64,000 nucleotides of DNA from JBPBQZ01 sp050955105 (GCA_050955105.1 JBPBQZ010000014.1:1-64000); one strand, 5' to 3'; counted from the stretch's first letter, positions 1-9,340 are shown. Numbers and translations are program-made. Notes: generated from the sequence alone by a model not told the origin.

Positions 1-519
1 GAGTTGCAACAGATAGAACGTGAGCAGCGCCAGCGCAAAGCCGATCGCCACTGCCAGCAGCAGCGAGGGCGCGATGCTGCCCGACTGACCGAAGCCCAGT
101 CCGTACAGAAAGATCACGGTCTCGCTGCCTTCGCGCGCAATCGCCAGTGCCACCAGCACCGTCACGCCCCACCAGTTGGCGTTTTGCGTGGTGCGTTCGA
201 GCGAGGCTTCCATATCGCGCTTGAGCGTACGCCCGTGATGCTTCATCCACAGCACCATTTGCACGATCAACACGCAGGCCACCAGCACCATGCCAGTCTG
301 GAAATAGTCTTGGCCGTCGCCCGACAACTCCCCGGTAAATACCACCAGCGCCCAGCCGAGCGCCACCGCGGCCAGAATGCCCAGCCCCACGCCCGCCCAT
401 AGATACGGCAAGCCGCGCCGCGCCGCGGCATCGCCATTGCGCAGCCATGCGTAGAGAATGCCCACCACCAGTAGCGCTTCAACGCTCTCGCGCCATACAA
501 CGAATAGAACCTGACCCAT
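1..519 (-). CDS. ftrC: FTR1-family iron permease FtrC (3' part cut by window edge)
   Basis: This is an integral inner-membrane iron permease, seen from its start codon at 519 for 173 codons before the window ends. The two hallmark FTR1 iron-binding motifs are present: R10-E-S-V-E14 in the first membrane segment and R129-E-G-S-E133 further on, each within long hydrophobic stretches. In the FTR1/EfeU family these acidic motifs carry iron across the membrane. The gene follows a cupredoxin gene and a P19-type gene on the same strand. That order matches the FtrABCD ferrous-iron system described in Bordetella and Burkholderia, so the ferredoxin-like ftrD would be expected just beyond the left edge. 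The family is certain from sequence; the Ftr assignment rests on gene order. Confidence 0.9.
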   Translation of the reverse strand, partial: MGQVLFVVWRESVEALLVVGILYAWLRNGDAAARRGLPYLWAGVGLGILAAVALGWALVVFTGELSGDGQDYFQTGMVLVACVLIVQMVLWMKHHGRTLKRDMEASLERTTQNANWWGVTVLVALAIAREGSETVIFLYGLGFGQSGSIAPSLLLAVAIGFALALLTFYLLQL

Positions 520-578
520 GCTGCCCTCCAAAACCGCGACGGCGCGGCGCCGTCATGCGCGCCCGCAACCGCCGACCA

Positions 579-938
579 CTATTTCGCGACGATCACGCCC
601 TGCGCGGTGGCCTGGTGGAAATCGTCGAAGAACTTGTATTGGCCCGGCGCCAGCGGCGCGATGACCACGAACGACTGCGCGCCAGGCGCCAGCACGGTTT
701 CCTTGCGCAACTGCACGCTTTCGAATTCCGCGGCGCTCTTGCCGGTATTGCGCACTTCGATCTTGATGCGCTGGCCCGCCGGCACCTCGATGCGCGCCGG
801 CTTCAATACGCCGTCGGCGATTTCGAGCTGAAAGGTCGGCAGATCCGGACTTGCCGCCGCGGCACTCTGCAGCAAACCGGCCAGCGGCGGCAGCGCCAGA
901 GCCGTCAAAGCCGTGGCGATGAATGTCTTAACTTTCAT
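579..938 (-). CDS. ftrB: Periplasmic cupredoxin-like protein FtrB
   Basis: A protein of 119 residues with an N-terminal signal peptide (roughly residues 1-27, ending in an Ala-rich cleavage region), followed by a single cupredoxin-type beta-sandwich of the EfeO N-domain class. The start at 938 (MKVKTF) is preferred over an upstream in-frame ATG at 1010 because it begins directly with the signal peptide. In FtrABCD systems the cupredoxin partner is proposed to oxidise Fe(II) delivered by the P19-like protein before entry through the FTR1 permease. The gene lies 59 bp upstream of the permease and 102 bp downstream of the P19-type gene, as expected for one operon. The copper role is known from the family and was not tested residue by residue here. 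Confidence 0.82.
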   Translation of the reverse strand: MKVKTFIATALTALALPPLAGLLQSAAAASPDLPTFQLEIADGVLKPARIEVPAGQRIKIEVRNTGKSAAEFESVQLRKETVLAPGAQSFVVIAPLAPGQYKFFDDFHQATAQGVIVAK

Positions 939-1040
939 GCGATGCGTATTCCGTATGTAGAACCAGCGATCGGGGACCGAGCAACCGAAAGGTCGACCGC
1001 GTAGCAACACGCGGCCGCCGACTGGTGACCCAGCGCTACA

Positions 1041-1598
1041 TCAGTAGCCGCCCTTCTTGCCGATACCGGCATACGGGAAGTCATATTGCAGAGTAAATGG
1101 CTTGAACCATGGGCCCACGCCGGTTTCCTTGTCGACGTGGCGGCCGAACGCCATTGCGCCGGACTGGGCCGGCGGCGCGATATGCAGTTCCAGATGGTAT
1201 TTGCCGGGGCCGGCCAACTTGACGTTGTCGCCATAATGCGGGCCGTCGCTGGCCACCATCGCCATCAGCATGCCTTGCGACTTGAAGCTGGAGCCCGGCT
1301 TGGTCAGCACGTAAGAAACCTGCAGATACGGCATCCAGTCGCCTTCCGCGAAGCCGGTCGGATTGTTCTTGACGGCGTGGATATCGGTTTCCAGATGCAC
1401 GTCGGAATCGGCTGCCTTGCGCATCATGCCTTCGGGTTCCATCGTGATCGGTTGCAGATATACCGCGCCGATTTCCATGCCGCCCTGGATTTGTTGCTTG
1501 CCGAGAGGCGTTTCCGCGGCACTCGCCGCCACCGCCATGCCCAATGCCGCCACGCACAACATGCCGCGCGACACGCCTGCCACAACCTTCATATTCAT
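1041..1598 (-). CDS. ftrA: Periplasmic iron-binding P19/Tp34-family protein FtrA
   Basis: A protein of 185 residues with a clear signal peptide (about residues 1-27, Ala-rich end) and a P19/Tp34 iron-transport domain. Family features visible include the H68-x-E-x-D-x-H74 segment, a Met-rich stretch around residues 110-114 and further histidines at 121, 135, 139 and 154. In Campylobacter P19 and Bordetella FtrA such Met/His/acidic residues bind Cu and Fe at the dimer interface. It is first in the operon before the cupredoxin and FTR1 genes. A second ATG two codons downstream is an alternative start. A Fur-box-like palindrome about 80 bp upstream suggests repression by iron. Confidence 0.87.
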   Translation of the reverse strand: MNMKVVAGVSRGMLCVAALGMAVAASAAETPLGKQQIQGGMEIGAVYLQPITMEPEGMMRKAADSDVHLETDIHAVKNNPTGFAEGDWMPYLQVSYVLTKPGSSFKSQGMLMAMVASDGPHYGDNVKLAGPGKYHLELHIAPPAQSGAMAFGRHVDKETGVGPWFKPFTLQYDFPYAGIGKKGGY

Positions 1599-1673
1599 CC
1601 CTTACGTAGAAATGAGAATGGAATTCCGGAGCTTCGCGCGACTTTCCCAGGCATTGCTTAAGCCAGCGATAAG

Positions 1674-1694
1674 AAATGCGAACCATTCTCAATT
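1674..1694 (-). promoter_or_regulatory. Putative Fur box upstream of ftrA
   Basis: Read on the minus strand, the site contains the inverted pair TGAGAAT..TTCGCA, close to the TGAGAATnATTCTCA type of Fur/iron-box seen in betaproteobacteria. A further half-site (ATTCTCATT) lies nearer the ftrA start. Position and target fit iron-dependent repression. It is a match by eye only. Confidence 0.55.
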
Positions 1695-1766
1695 GAAAGG
1701 GATTTTAGCATTGTTCCCGGTGCCGGACGCTATGGCCAGCCCTAGGAAATTGCCTAAATAGTCTGA

Positions 1767-3851
1767 TCAGGCGGCGCTCAGCGGATCGTGACCGCGCGCG
1801 CCGAAGGCCCGCTCTCGCAAAAGGGCCAAGGCGTCGCGCGCCTGCGCGGCTTTCTCGAACTCGAGATTGCGCGCGTGATCGAGCATGTCTTTCTCCAGCC
1901 GCTTGATTTCCTTCGCGAGCTGCTTCTCGCTCATATCCTCGAAGCGTGCACGTTCCTCGGCGGCTTTCAACTCGGCACGCGCTTCCGTCGGATCGTAAAC
2001 ACCGTCGATGATGTCCTTGATGCGCTTCACCACGCCGCGCGGTGTGATGTTGTTTTCGAGATTGAAGGCCACCTGTTTGGCGCGCCGCCGATCAGTTTCA
2101 TCCATGGCCCGGCGCATCGAATCGGTGACACGGTCTGCATAGAGAATCGCCCGGCCGTTGACGTTGCGCGCCGCCCGCCCGATGGTTTGAATCAGCGAGC
2201 GCTCCGAACGCAAGAAACCTTCCTTATCGGCATCGAGAATCGCGACCAGCGACACCTCCGGAATATCCAGGCCTTCACGCAGCAAGTTAATGCCGACCAG
2301 CACGTCGAACGTGCCAAGCCGCAGATCGCGAATGATCTCCACACGTTCGACGGTTTCGATGTCACTGTGCAGATAGCGCACCTTGACGCCATGGTCGGCG
2401 AGAAATTCAGTCAACTGTTCGGCCATGCGCTTGGTCAGCACGGTCACCAGCACGCGGTCGCCGGCGGCCGCGCGCACATGAATTTCCGAAAGAATATCGT
2501 CGACCTGCGTGCGCGCCGGCCGCACCTCGATCAGTGGATCGACCAAGCCGGTCGGCCGCACCAGTTGTTCGGCAATCTGGTCGGAACGCTTGCGTTCGTA
2601 GTCCGCCGGCGTGGCGGAGACGAACACCAGTTGCCGCATCTTGCGTTCGAATTCGTCGAATTTCAGCGGCCGGTTGTCCAGCGCCGAAGGCAAGCGGAAG
2701 CCATAGTTGACGAGATTTTCCTTACGCGCGCGGTCGCCGTTGTACATACCGTTCAGCTGGCCGATCAGCACGTGCGACTCATCCAGAAACATCAGCGCGT
2801 CCGACGGCAGATAGTCGACCAGCGTGGGCGGCGGTTCGCCCGGCGCAGTGCCGGAAAAATGCCGCGAATAATTCTCGATGCCCTTGCAGAAGCCTAGCTC
2901 CTGCAACATCTCCAGGTCGAAACGCGTGCGCTGCTCCAGCCGCTGCGCCTCCACCAGCTTGCCATCGGTGACGAAATGGTCGAGACGCTCACGCAGCTCG
3001 GCCTTGATCGTTTCGATGGCGCGCATCACGGTGTCCCGCGGCGTCACATAGTGCGACGACGGGTACACCGTAAAGCGCGGGATCTTCTGCCGCACGCGCC
3101 CGGTCAGCGGATCGAATAGCTGCAAGGTATCGATCTGGTCGTCGAACAAGTCGATGCGCACTGCCATCTCGGCGTGCTCCGCAGGAAAGATGTCGATGGT
3201 GTCGCCGCGCACGCGAAAAGTGCCACGTGTAAAGTCAGTTTCATTGCGCGTGTATTGCATCGCGATCAGGCGGCCGATGATTTCGCGCTGCCCGGTCTTG
3301 TCGCCGCTGCGCAAAGTCAGAATCATGCGGTGATATTCGGCCGGATTGCCGATACCGTAGATCGCCGAAACGGTGGCGACGATCACCACATCGCGGCGCT
3401 CCAGCAGGCTTTTCGTGGCCGACAGGCGCATCTGCTCGATATGCTCGTTGATCGACGAGTCTTTCTCGATGAACAGATCGCGCTGCGGAACGTAGGCTTC
3501 CGGCTGGTAGTAGTCGTAATAAGAAACGAAGTATTCCACCGCGTTGCGCGGGAAGAAATCGCGAAATTCCGAATACAGCTGCGCTGCCAGCGTTTTATTC
3601 GGCGCGAACACGATCGCCGGCCGGCCGGCACGCGCGATGGCATTGGCCATCGTGAACGTCTTGCCCGAACCGGTTACGCCCAGCAGCGTCTGAAAAAACA
3701 AGCCGTCATTGATGCCTTCCGACAATTGCTCGATCGCCGTCGGCTGGTCGCCGGCCGGCAGATACGGCTGATATAGCTGATAGGGCGAGCCGTCGAACGT
3801 CACGAATTTCGATTCGTCGAGACTCGGCTGAACTTCCCACAAATCGGTCAT
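1767..3851 (-). CDS. uvrB: UvrABC excision repair subunit B
   Basis: UvrB is the damage-verifying helicase-like subunit of nucleotide excision repair. It loads with UvrA and then recruits UvrC. The product has 694 residues. Visible features are the Walker A motif GVTGSGKT (58-65), the Tyr-rich beta-hairpin YYDYYQPEAY (111-120) that threads DNA, a DESH Walker B-type box, helicase motifs ending in QTIGRAARN, and a C-terminal UVR coiled-coil motif that docks UvrC. The start at 3851 (MTDLWEV) is chosen over an in-frame ATG 16 codons upstream because family members begin close to this point. It is divergent from the aminotransferase gene. I saw no LexA box in the 145-bp gap, so SOS control is not supported by sequence. 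Confidence 0.97.
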   Translation of the reverse strand: MTDLWEVQPSLDESKFVTFDGSPYQLYQPYLPAGDQPTAIEQLSEGINDGLFFQTLLGVTGSGKTFTMANAIARAGRPAIVFAPNKTLAAQLYSEFRDFFPRNAVEYFVSYYDYYQPEAYVPQRDLFIEKDSSINEHIEQMRLSATKSLLERRDVVIVATVSAIYGIGNPAEYHRMILTLRSGDKTGQREIIGRLIAMQYTRNETDFTRGTFRVRGDTIDIFPAEHAEMAVRIDLFDDQIDTLQLFDPLTGRVRQKIPRFTVYPSSHYVTPRDTVMRAIETIKAELRERLDHFVTDGKLVEAQRLEQRTRFDLEMLQELGFCKGIENYSRHFSGTAPGEPPPTLVDYLPSDALMFLDESHVLIGQLNGMYNGDRARKENLVNYGFRLPSALDNRPLKFDEFERKMRQLVFVSATPADYERKRSDQIAEQLVRPTGLVDPLIEVRPARTQVDDILSEIHVRAAAGDRVLVTVLTKRMAEQLTEFLADHGVKVRYLHSDIETVERVEIIRDLRLGTFDVLVGINLLREGLDIPEVSLVAILDADKEGFLRSERSLIQTIGRAARNVNGRAILYADRVTDSMRRAMDETDRRRAKQVAFNLENNITPRGVVKRIKDIIDGVYDPTEARAELKAAEERARFEDMSEKQLAKEIKRLEKDMLDHARNLEFEKAAQARDALALLRERAFGARGHDPLSAA

Positions 3852-3996
3852 TTTCGCTAAAATGGTGCGCTTTCCCGCCCATCGCTCGATCCAAACCACC
3901 TATTCTAGTCGTTCCCGCCCGGCCGTTCAGAGGTGCGCCCAAGCAATCCTCGCCGAACGAGCAAGCCCTCGAACCTACCAGCGTGCCACCGTCAAA

Positions 3997-5193
3997 ATGA
4001 GTTTGTTTTCCGCCGTCGAACTCGCCCCGCGCGACCCCATTCTCGGACTGACCGAGTCATTCAACGCCGACCCCCGCGGCACGAAAGTGAATCTCGGGGT
4101 GGGCGTCTACACCGACGAACAAGGCAAGATTCCACTGCTGCGCGCCGTGCGCGAAGCCGAACGCCGCCGTGTCGAGGCCGCCGCGCCACGCGGCTACCTG
4201 CCCATCGATGGGCTTGGCAGCTACGATTCAGCCGTCCAGCAGTTGCTGCTGGGCAAAGATTCCACGCTGATCGCCGAAAAGCGTCTGCTGACCGTGCAGG
4301 CACTCGGCGGCACCGGCGGCCTGAAACTGGGCGCCGACTACCTGCGCCGGCTGAACCCGTCGGCCAAGGTCGCCATCAGCGACCCCAGCTGGGAAAACCA
4401 CCGCGCGCTGTTCGAAGGCGCGGGCTTCGACGTGGTGAACTATCCGTATTACCAGGCCGCTACGCACGGCCTCGACTTCGACGGCATGCTCGGCGCGCTG
4501 AAGGGCTATGCAGCCGGCACCATCGTCGTGTTGCATGCCTGCTGCCACAACCCGACCGGGGTCGATCTGAGCCTCGCGCAGTGGCAGCAAGTGGCCGCCG
4601 TGCTGAAAGAACATGAACTGGTGCCGTTCCTTGATCTCGCCTATCAAGGCTTCGGCGACGGCATCGACGCCGATGCGGCCGCGGTGCGAGTGATTGTCGA
4701 CGCGGGCCTGGATTGCTTCATTTCAAGCTCGTTCTCGAAGTCGTTCTCGCTTTACGGCGAACGCGTCGGCGCGCTGTCCATCGTCACCCGCAGCGGCGAC
4801 GAAACCGCGCGCGTGCTGTCACAAATCAAGCGCGTGATTCGCACCAACTATTCAAACCCGCCGACGCACGGCGCCACCATCGTCGCCACCGTTCTCAACA
4901 ATCCCGACTTGCGGCAGATGTGGGAAACCGAGCTGGGCGAAATGCGCGATCGCATTCGCGCCATGCGCAACGGCCTGGTGCAAAAGCTGAAAGAGCACGG
5001 CGCCAGCCGCGACTTCGGCTTTGTCAGCAAGCAGCGCGGCATGTTCTCGTATTCGGGGCTCGATGTGGCGCAGGTCGATCGCCTGCGCGAAGAGTTCGGC
5101 ATCTACGCGGTATCCACCGGCCGTATCTGCGTGGCCGCGCTGAACCACGGCAACCTCGATAGCGTGGCCGCGGCCGTCGCCAAAGTCCTCTAA
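3997..5193 (+). CDS. tyrB: Aromatic amino acid / aspartate aminotransferase, class I fold
   Basis: A PLP-dependent transaminase of 398 residues in the aspartate/aromatic aminotransferase subgroup. It transfers amino groups between aspartate, tyrosine or phenylalanine and 2-oxoglutarate in the cytoplasm. The PLP lysine is K248 in SSFSKSFSLYGER, with the phosphate-binding Arg256 nearby and the conserved HNPTG loop around residue 184. The NPPTHG segment and the length match TyrB/AspC. The start at 3997 (MSLFSAV) fits the family; an upstream ATG in frame would add 45 unrelated residues. It is divergent from uvrB and convergent with msbA. Whether aspartate or aromatic substrates dominate cannot be decided by eye. 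Confidence 0.9.
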   Translation: MSLFSAVELAPRDPILGLTESFNADPRGTKVNLGVGVYTDEQGKIPLLRAVREAERRRVEAAAPRGYLPIDGLGSYDSAVQQLLLGKDSTLIAEKRLLTVQALGGTGGLKLGADYLRRLNPSAKVAISDPSWENHRALFEGAGFDVVNYPYYQAATHGLDFDGMLGALKGYAAGTIVVLHACCHNPTGVDLSLAQWQQVAAVLKEHELVPFLDLAYQGFGDGIDADAAAVRVIVDAGLDCFISSSFSKSFSLYGERVGALSIVTRSGDETARVLSQIKRVIRTNYSNPPTHGATIVATVLNNPDLRQMWETELGEMRDRIRAMRNGLVQKLKEHGASRDFGFVSKQRGMFSYSGLDVAQVDRLREEFGIYAVSTGRICVAALNHGNLDSVAAAVAKVL

Positions 5194-5212
5194 AGACTTA
5201 TTGTCCTAGCCC

Positions 5213-7051
5213 TCAAGCCGACGCCGTCGGCTGGGGCTCGCGTTGCTGATATTGGATGCTGTGCAGATGCGCGTAGAGTCCGCCGCGCTCGAGCAGCTCG
5301 GCATGCGAACCCTGCTCGACGATGCGGCCGCCCTCCAGCACCAGAATGCGATCGGCACGCTCGATGGTCGAGAGCCGATGCGCGATCACCAGCGTGCTAC
5401 GACCGCGCATCAGCACTTCCAGCGCCGCCTGCACGTGACGCTCGGATTCCGAATCGAGCGCCGAGGTCGCTTCGTCCAGGATCAATATCGGCGCATCTTT
5501 ATAGATGGCACGGGCAATTGCCAGCCGCTGCCGCTGGCCGCCCGACAGGCGCGTGCCATTGTCGCCTACCAGTGAATTCGCGCCATCCGGCAGCGAATCG
5601 ATCAACTCCGTCAAGTTCGCGGCCGCCAGTGCGCGCCGCACGCGTTCGTCGTCCAGCGGCTGCCCATAAGCGACATTCGCCGCGATCGTGTCGTTGAACA
5701 ACACCACTTCCTGGCTTACGAACGCAATCTGCCGGCGCAAGTCGGCCAATCGGTAGTCGTTGATAGGCACGCCATCCATCAGCACTTCGCCGCCACTGGC
5801 GTCGAAGAAACGTGGCAACAGGTTCACCAGCGTCGACTTGCCGCCGCCGGACGGACCGGCCAGTGCCACCATTTCGCCCGGGGCGATACGGAAAGACACC
5901 CGATCCAAGGTCGGCCGGACCACCGTGCCGTATGTAAAAGACACATTCCTGAATTCGACTTCGCCGCGGGACCGCTCACAGGCAACCTCTCCGCCCGCCG
6001 GTTCGATCGGCTCGTCGATCAGGCCGAAGATGAGTTCGGCCGCGGTCACGCCCCGCTGCAGCGGTTGATTGACGTCGATCAAATGCTTGAGCGGCGAAAT
6101 AACCAGCAGCATCGCTGTCACGAACGACACGAAGCCGCCGACGGTAGTCTGGTCGTGCGACGACTGCACCATCGCGATCATCAGCACCAATGCCAGCGCG
6201 ATCGATGCGAGGAATTGTGTAATCGGTTGCGCCAGGCCGCCCGCCGCGGTCATCCGCATCATATAGCCGCGCAAGCGCCGGCTCATGGCATCGAAGCGGT
6301 CCATCTCGTATTGTTCGCCGTTGTGCACCTTCACGACCTTGTAGCCGCCCACGGTTTCCTCGACCACGTACGACAGCTCGTTGGTCTGCATCTGATATTG
6401 GCGATTCAGGCGACGCAAGCGCCGGTTGATCTTGCTAACCAGCCAGCCGATCAGCGGCAGCGCCACCGCTAATACAAGTGTCAGGCGCCAGTTACGGTAG
6501 ACCAGCAAGCCCATCAGGAATGCCACCGTCAGCGAGTCCCGGATCAAGGTCACCAGCACGCTGGAAAGCACGTTGAGCACCTGGTTCACTTCGAAGACGA
6601 TCGCGTTGATGATCGTGCTTGCAGTCTCGCGCTGGAAGAAAGACGCACTCGCATGCAGCATGCGCTCGAACATTTCGCGCCGCATGCGGAACAGGATGCG
6701 GCTCATCACCCAAGTCAACAGATAATTGGCGCCGTATTGGGCCAGTCCGCGCACCAGCGCCAAGGCGACCACGGCCACCGGGATCGCCCATTTGTAAATG
6801 GAGCCGACGTTCGCCGAAAAGCCGTGATCGACCAATGGCTTCAGCAGCGCCGGGATGCCGGCCTCGCTGGCCGCGACCAGACCCATCGCCAGCCCCGCCA
6901 GCGCCAGCATGCCCAGATGCGGCATGATGTAACGCCGCAGGCGCGCCATTACGGCGCCCATCGGCATAGCCTTGGCGGTGCCGGGGGCACGCTGCGCTTT
7001 CTTCGGCCCTTCGGTCGATCCTGAATCCGGCTTGGTGGAAGTTTTGCTCAT
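5213..7051 (-). CDS. msbA: Lipid A export ATP-binding/permease MsbA
   Basis: A 612-residue ABC half-transporter that flips lipid A-core across the inner membrane. It has a Lys/Pro-rich N-terminal tail of about 35 residues, six predicted membrane helices, and a C-terminal nucleotide-binding domain. That domain carries Walker A (GPSGGGKST), signature LSGGQRQR, Walker B (ILILDEATSALD) and the H-loop (IAHRLST). The start at 7051 (MSKTSTK) is preferred; a longer frame begins at 7117 without family support. Next to it, on the other strand, lie an O-antigen ligase and a core-type glycosyltransferase, which supports a lipopolysaccharide role rather than generic drug export. Confidence 0.9.
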   Translation of the reverse strand: MSKTSTKPDSGSTEGPKKAQRAPGTAKAMPMGAVMARLRRYIMPHLGMLALAGLAMGLVAASEAGIPALLKPLVDHGFSANVGSIYKWAIPVAVVALALVRGLAQYGANYLLTWVMSRILFRMRREMFERMLHASASFFQRETASTIINAIVFEVNQVLNVLSSVLVTLIRDSLTVAFLMGLLVYRNWRLTLVLAVALPLIGWLVSKINRRLRRLNRQYQMQTNELSYVVEETVGGYKVVKVHNGEQYEMDRFDAMSRRLRGYMMRMTAAGGLAQPITQFLASIALALVLMIAMVQSSHDQTTVGGFVSFVTAMLLVISPLKHLIDVNQPLQRGVTAAELIFGLIDEPIEPAGGEVACERSRGEVEFRNVSFTYGTVVRPTLDRVSFRIAPGEMVALAGPSGGGKSTLVNLLPRFFDASGGEVLMDGVPINDYRLADLRRQIAFVSQEVVLFNDTIAANVAYGQPLDDERVRRALAAANLTELIDSLPDGANSLVGDNGTRLSGGQRQRLAIARAIYKDAPILILDEATSALDSESERHVQAALEVLMRGRSTLVIAHRLSTIERADRILVLEGGRIVEQGSHAELLERGGLYAHLHSIQYQQREPQPTASA

Positions 7052-7173
7052 TGAAAGCTGATGTGGCGCCGCCGCGTCAACGGCATGCCGGTTGAAGAGC
7101 CGCCATTGTACCGGCAAGCCGCGCTAGCTCTGCGGCACATCCGATCAAGCGCAAACGCACCCAGCGGCTGTTG

Positions 7174-7179
7174 TATACT
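7174..7179 (+). promoter_or_regulatory. Candidate -10 box for the LPS gene pair
   Basis: A TATACT hexamer preceded by a TG-rich context lies about 100 bp before the O-antigen ligase start, in the msbA/ligase divergent gap. No good -35 is visible, so this is only a candidate. Confidence 0.35.
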
Positions 7180-7280
7180 TCGCCCGGTCTCAATATCCCC
7201 TCAAAAACCCTGCGAAACCGCACGGACGCCGCTTACGGCGAGTAGCGCCGCGACGGTCATCGCCTCGACTTACGGTTTCT

Positions 7281-8585
7281 ATGGTTCAGGCCATTCGACG
7301 TCTCGCTTGTCCGCTGTTTGCCGCTCGCGTTCTAGCTCTCGCCGCTCTCTTCTTCGTTCCCATTTCCACGGCGCTTACCAATGCCACGACGCTGCTGTTC
7401 GTCGTGGCGCTGTTATGCGCGCCGGAATTCTGGCGTCGATGGAGACTGCTGTATCGCCATCCGGTCGGACTGGCGGCATTGTTATTGGCGCTGGCATTTC
7501 TTTGCAGCATCGGCTGGGGCGTCACGCCGATGGGCGCCGCCTTCTCATGGACCCTGAAATACCGAAAGCTGCTGTGGATCCCGCTATTGATCGCGGCGTT
7601 CGCCGGCAGTAACTGGACCGAAGCCGCGCGTCGCACTTTTTTCGCCGCGCAATTGCTGGTGCTGGTGCTGGCGACCAGCAACTTCCTGCGCTGGACCACC
7701 ATCGGGCCGCTCTATACGGCCGGCTTTCCGGACAGCCATGCCTGGGTATTCAAAAACCACATCACGGCGGGAATTTTCGGCGCACTTTTCTTCAGCATGG
7801 CGCTCGAATATGCGCTCGGCGCGCGCCGCACCGTCCTCCGAGTGTTGTTTTTTATACTCGCCGCGTGGATCCTGGTTTATTTGTTCGTGATGATGCAAGG
7901 TCGCACCGGGCAAATCATCGCGATCATCTTTTGCCTGCTTTACGGCATCTATTACGTCTTCCGCGGCCAACATGGAGTGGGCGCCATTGCGGCCCGCGTA
8001 CTGCTGTTCGCGCTGCCGTGCGCCTTGCTCGTCGGCGGCTCGCTGTTTCTCAAGACGGATCGACTGCTGCAGATTACCCATGAATACCAGGAATATTCGG
8101 TCGACAATCAGGAAACGTCAGTTGGCCTGCGGATCGAGTGGTATCGAAAAAGCCTGCAACTCTTTGCGCACCGGCCGGTGCTCGGATATGGCGTGGGCGG
8201 CCTGCAAACCGAATTCGATCAGTTGACGGAAGGCCTGTCCGGTGCGCGCGGCGCGCCAACGCGCAATCCACATAATCAATTCCTGCTGTGCGCAGTGGAG
8301 CTCGGCACGGTAGGCGTGTTGCTGTTTCTCAATCTGCTGGTACAGGCGTTCCGGCAGGTGCGTCCGCTGCGCACGTCGGGCCAACGTCTACTCGCAGCTT
8401 ATTTGCTGGCATTCACGATCGGCTGCATCGCCAATTCCTTGCTGCTGGATTTCTCGGAAGGCAATCTTTTCGTGTTGTTGACAGGCATCCTGCTGGGTTG
8501 CGCGTGGCCGTGGACCGCGGCGCCGCCGGGCGACGCCGCGGAGACGGAGACATGGACGCCAGCCAAGTCGAACGCCTCCCGCTGA
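7281..8585 (+). CDS. O-antigen ligase / polymerase family membrane protein (WaaL-like)
   Basis: A 434-residue polytopic inner-membrane protein with about ten to twelve hydrophobic segments and a large periplasmic loop between residues of roughly 255 and 335. It has the Wzy_C/WaaL pattern: a QGRTGQ box after a transmembrane helix and an RNPHNQFL box at the end of the big loop, whose Arg and His are functionally important in known ligases. WaaL joins undecaprenyl-linked O-antigen to lipid A-core on the periplasmic face. The family also includes O-antigen polymerases, so ligase is inferred from its neighbours: msbA (divergent) and a core-type glycosyltransferase whose start overlaps the end of this gene by 34 nt. 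Confidence 0.8.
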   Translation: MVQAIRRLACPLFAARVLALAALFFVPISTALTNATTLLFVVALLCAPEFWRRWRLLYRHPVGLAALLLALAFLCSIGWGVTPMGAAFSWTLKYRKLLWIPLLIAAFAGSNWTEAARRTFFAAQLLVLVLATSNFLRWTTIGPLYTAGFPDSHAWVFKNHITAGIFGALFFSMALEYALGARRTVLRVLFFILAAWILVYLFVMMQGRTGQIIAIIFCLLYGIYYVFRGQHGVGAIAARVLLFALPCALLVGGSLFLKTDRLLQITHEYQEYSVDNQETSVGLRIEWYRKSLQLFAHRPVLGYGVGGLQTEFDQLTEGLSGARGAPTRNPHNQFLLCAVELGTVGVLLFLNLLVQAFRQVRPLRTSGQRLLAAYLLAFTIGCIANSLLLDFSEGNLFVLLTGILLGCAWPWTAAPPGDAAETETWTPAKSNASR

Positions 8586-9340
8586 GCGTCGTCGTCGCAA
8601 CGCTCGATGAAGCGGCCAACATCGGCGACTGCCTGCGCTCGGTGGTCGGACTGGCCGCCGAAATCGTCGTGCTCGACTCGGGCAGCCAGGACGACACCTG
8701 CCTGCTGGCCCGGCGCGCGGGTGCGCGCGTTGAAGTGGCGCTGGATTGGCGCGGCTTCGGCATACAAAAGAATCGTGCCTTGGCGCTGGCGCGCGAGCCG
8801 TGGGTGTTATCGCTGGATGCCGACGAACGGGTAACCCCTGAGCTTGCCGAAGCGATTCGTCAGGCGATCACGAGCGCAGCGCAAAGCGGCTACAGCGGCT
8901 TTGAATTGCCCCGCCTCTCACAATTCTGCGGGCACTGGATTCACCATTCGGGCTGGTATCCGGATCTGGTGCTGCGGCTTTTTTTGAAGTCGAAAGCCCG
9001 TTTCAGCGAAGATCTGGTACACGAACGCGTCATTCTCGACGGGCCCAGGGGTCGCCTGCACACGCCTTTGTTGCACTACAGTTATACGAGCCGCGCCGAG
9101 GTCGACGAAAAAGTCGAGCGCTACGGCCGTGCGGGCGCGGCGCAACTGCACGCACGCGGCAAAACCTGCTCGGCGGCGGCGCCCTGGTTGCGCGGCGGCT
9201 GGGCCTGGCTGCGCACCATGCTCATCAAGCGCGGCCTGCTCGATGGCCGCGCAGGCTGGCAGATCGCATCGATGAACGCACGCACCACCTATCTGAAATA
9301 CGCATTGCTGCGGCGGATGCGCGGCCAGCCTCAGGCATAG
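8552..9340 (+). CDS. GT2 glycosyltransferase, LPS core type (WaaE/KdtX-like)
   Basis: A 262-residue cytoplasmic family-2 glycosyltransferase. The N-terminus has the VVVATLDEAANI nucleotide-binding strand, followed by the DSGSQDDT loop and the metal-binding LDADERV motif. Spacing and the short C-terminal part with KYALLRRMRG resemble lipopolysaccharide core beta-1,4-glucosyltransferases of the WaaE/KdtX group. The start at 8552 (MDASQVE) lies inside the end of the ligase gene, with a 34-nt overlap that implies translational coupling. The 3' end overlaps the convergent dnaE gene by 10 nt. The sugar transferred cannot be told from sequence. Confidence 0.82.
   Translation: MDASQVERLPLSVVVATLDEAANIGDCLRSVVGLAAEIVVLDSGSQDDTCLLARRAGARVEVALDWRGFGIQKNRALALAREPWVLSLDADERVTPELAEAIRQAITSAAQSGYSGFELPRLSQFCGHWIHHSGWYPDLVLRLFLKSKARFSEDLVHERVILDGPRGRLHTPLLHYSYTSRAEVDEKVERYGRAGAAQLHARGKTCSAAAPWLRGGWAWLRTMLIKRGLLDGRAGWQIASMNARTTYLKYALLRRMRGQPQA

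Noticed and set aside
1788..2897. 369-codon plus-strand frame opposite uvrB
   Set aside because: Shadow frame of uvrB; no family motifs.
3852..3996. LexA (SOS) box before uvrB
   Set aside because: No CTGT-N8-ACAG-type palindrome in the divergent gap.
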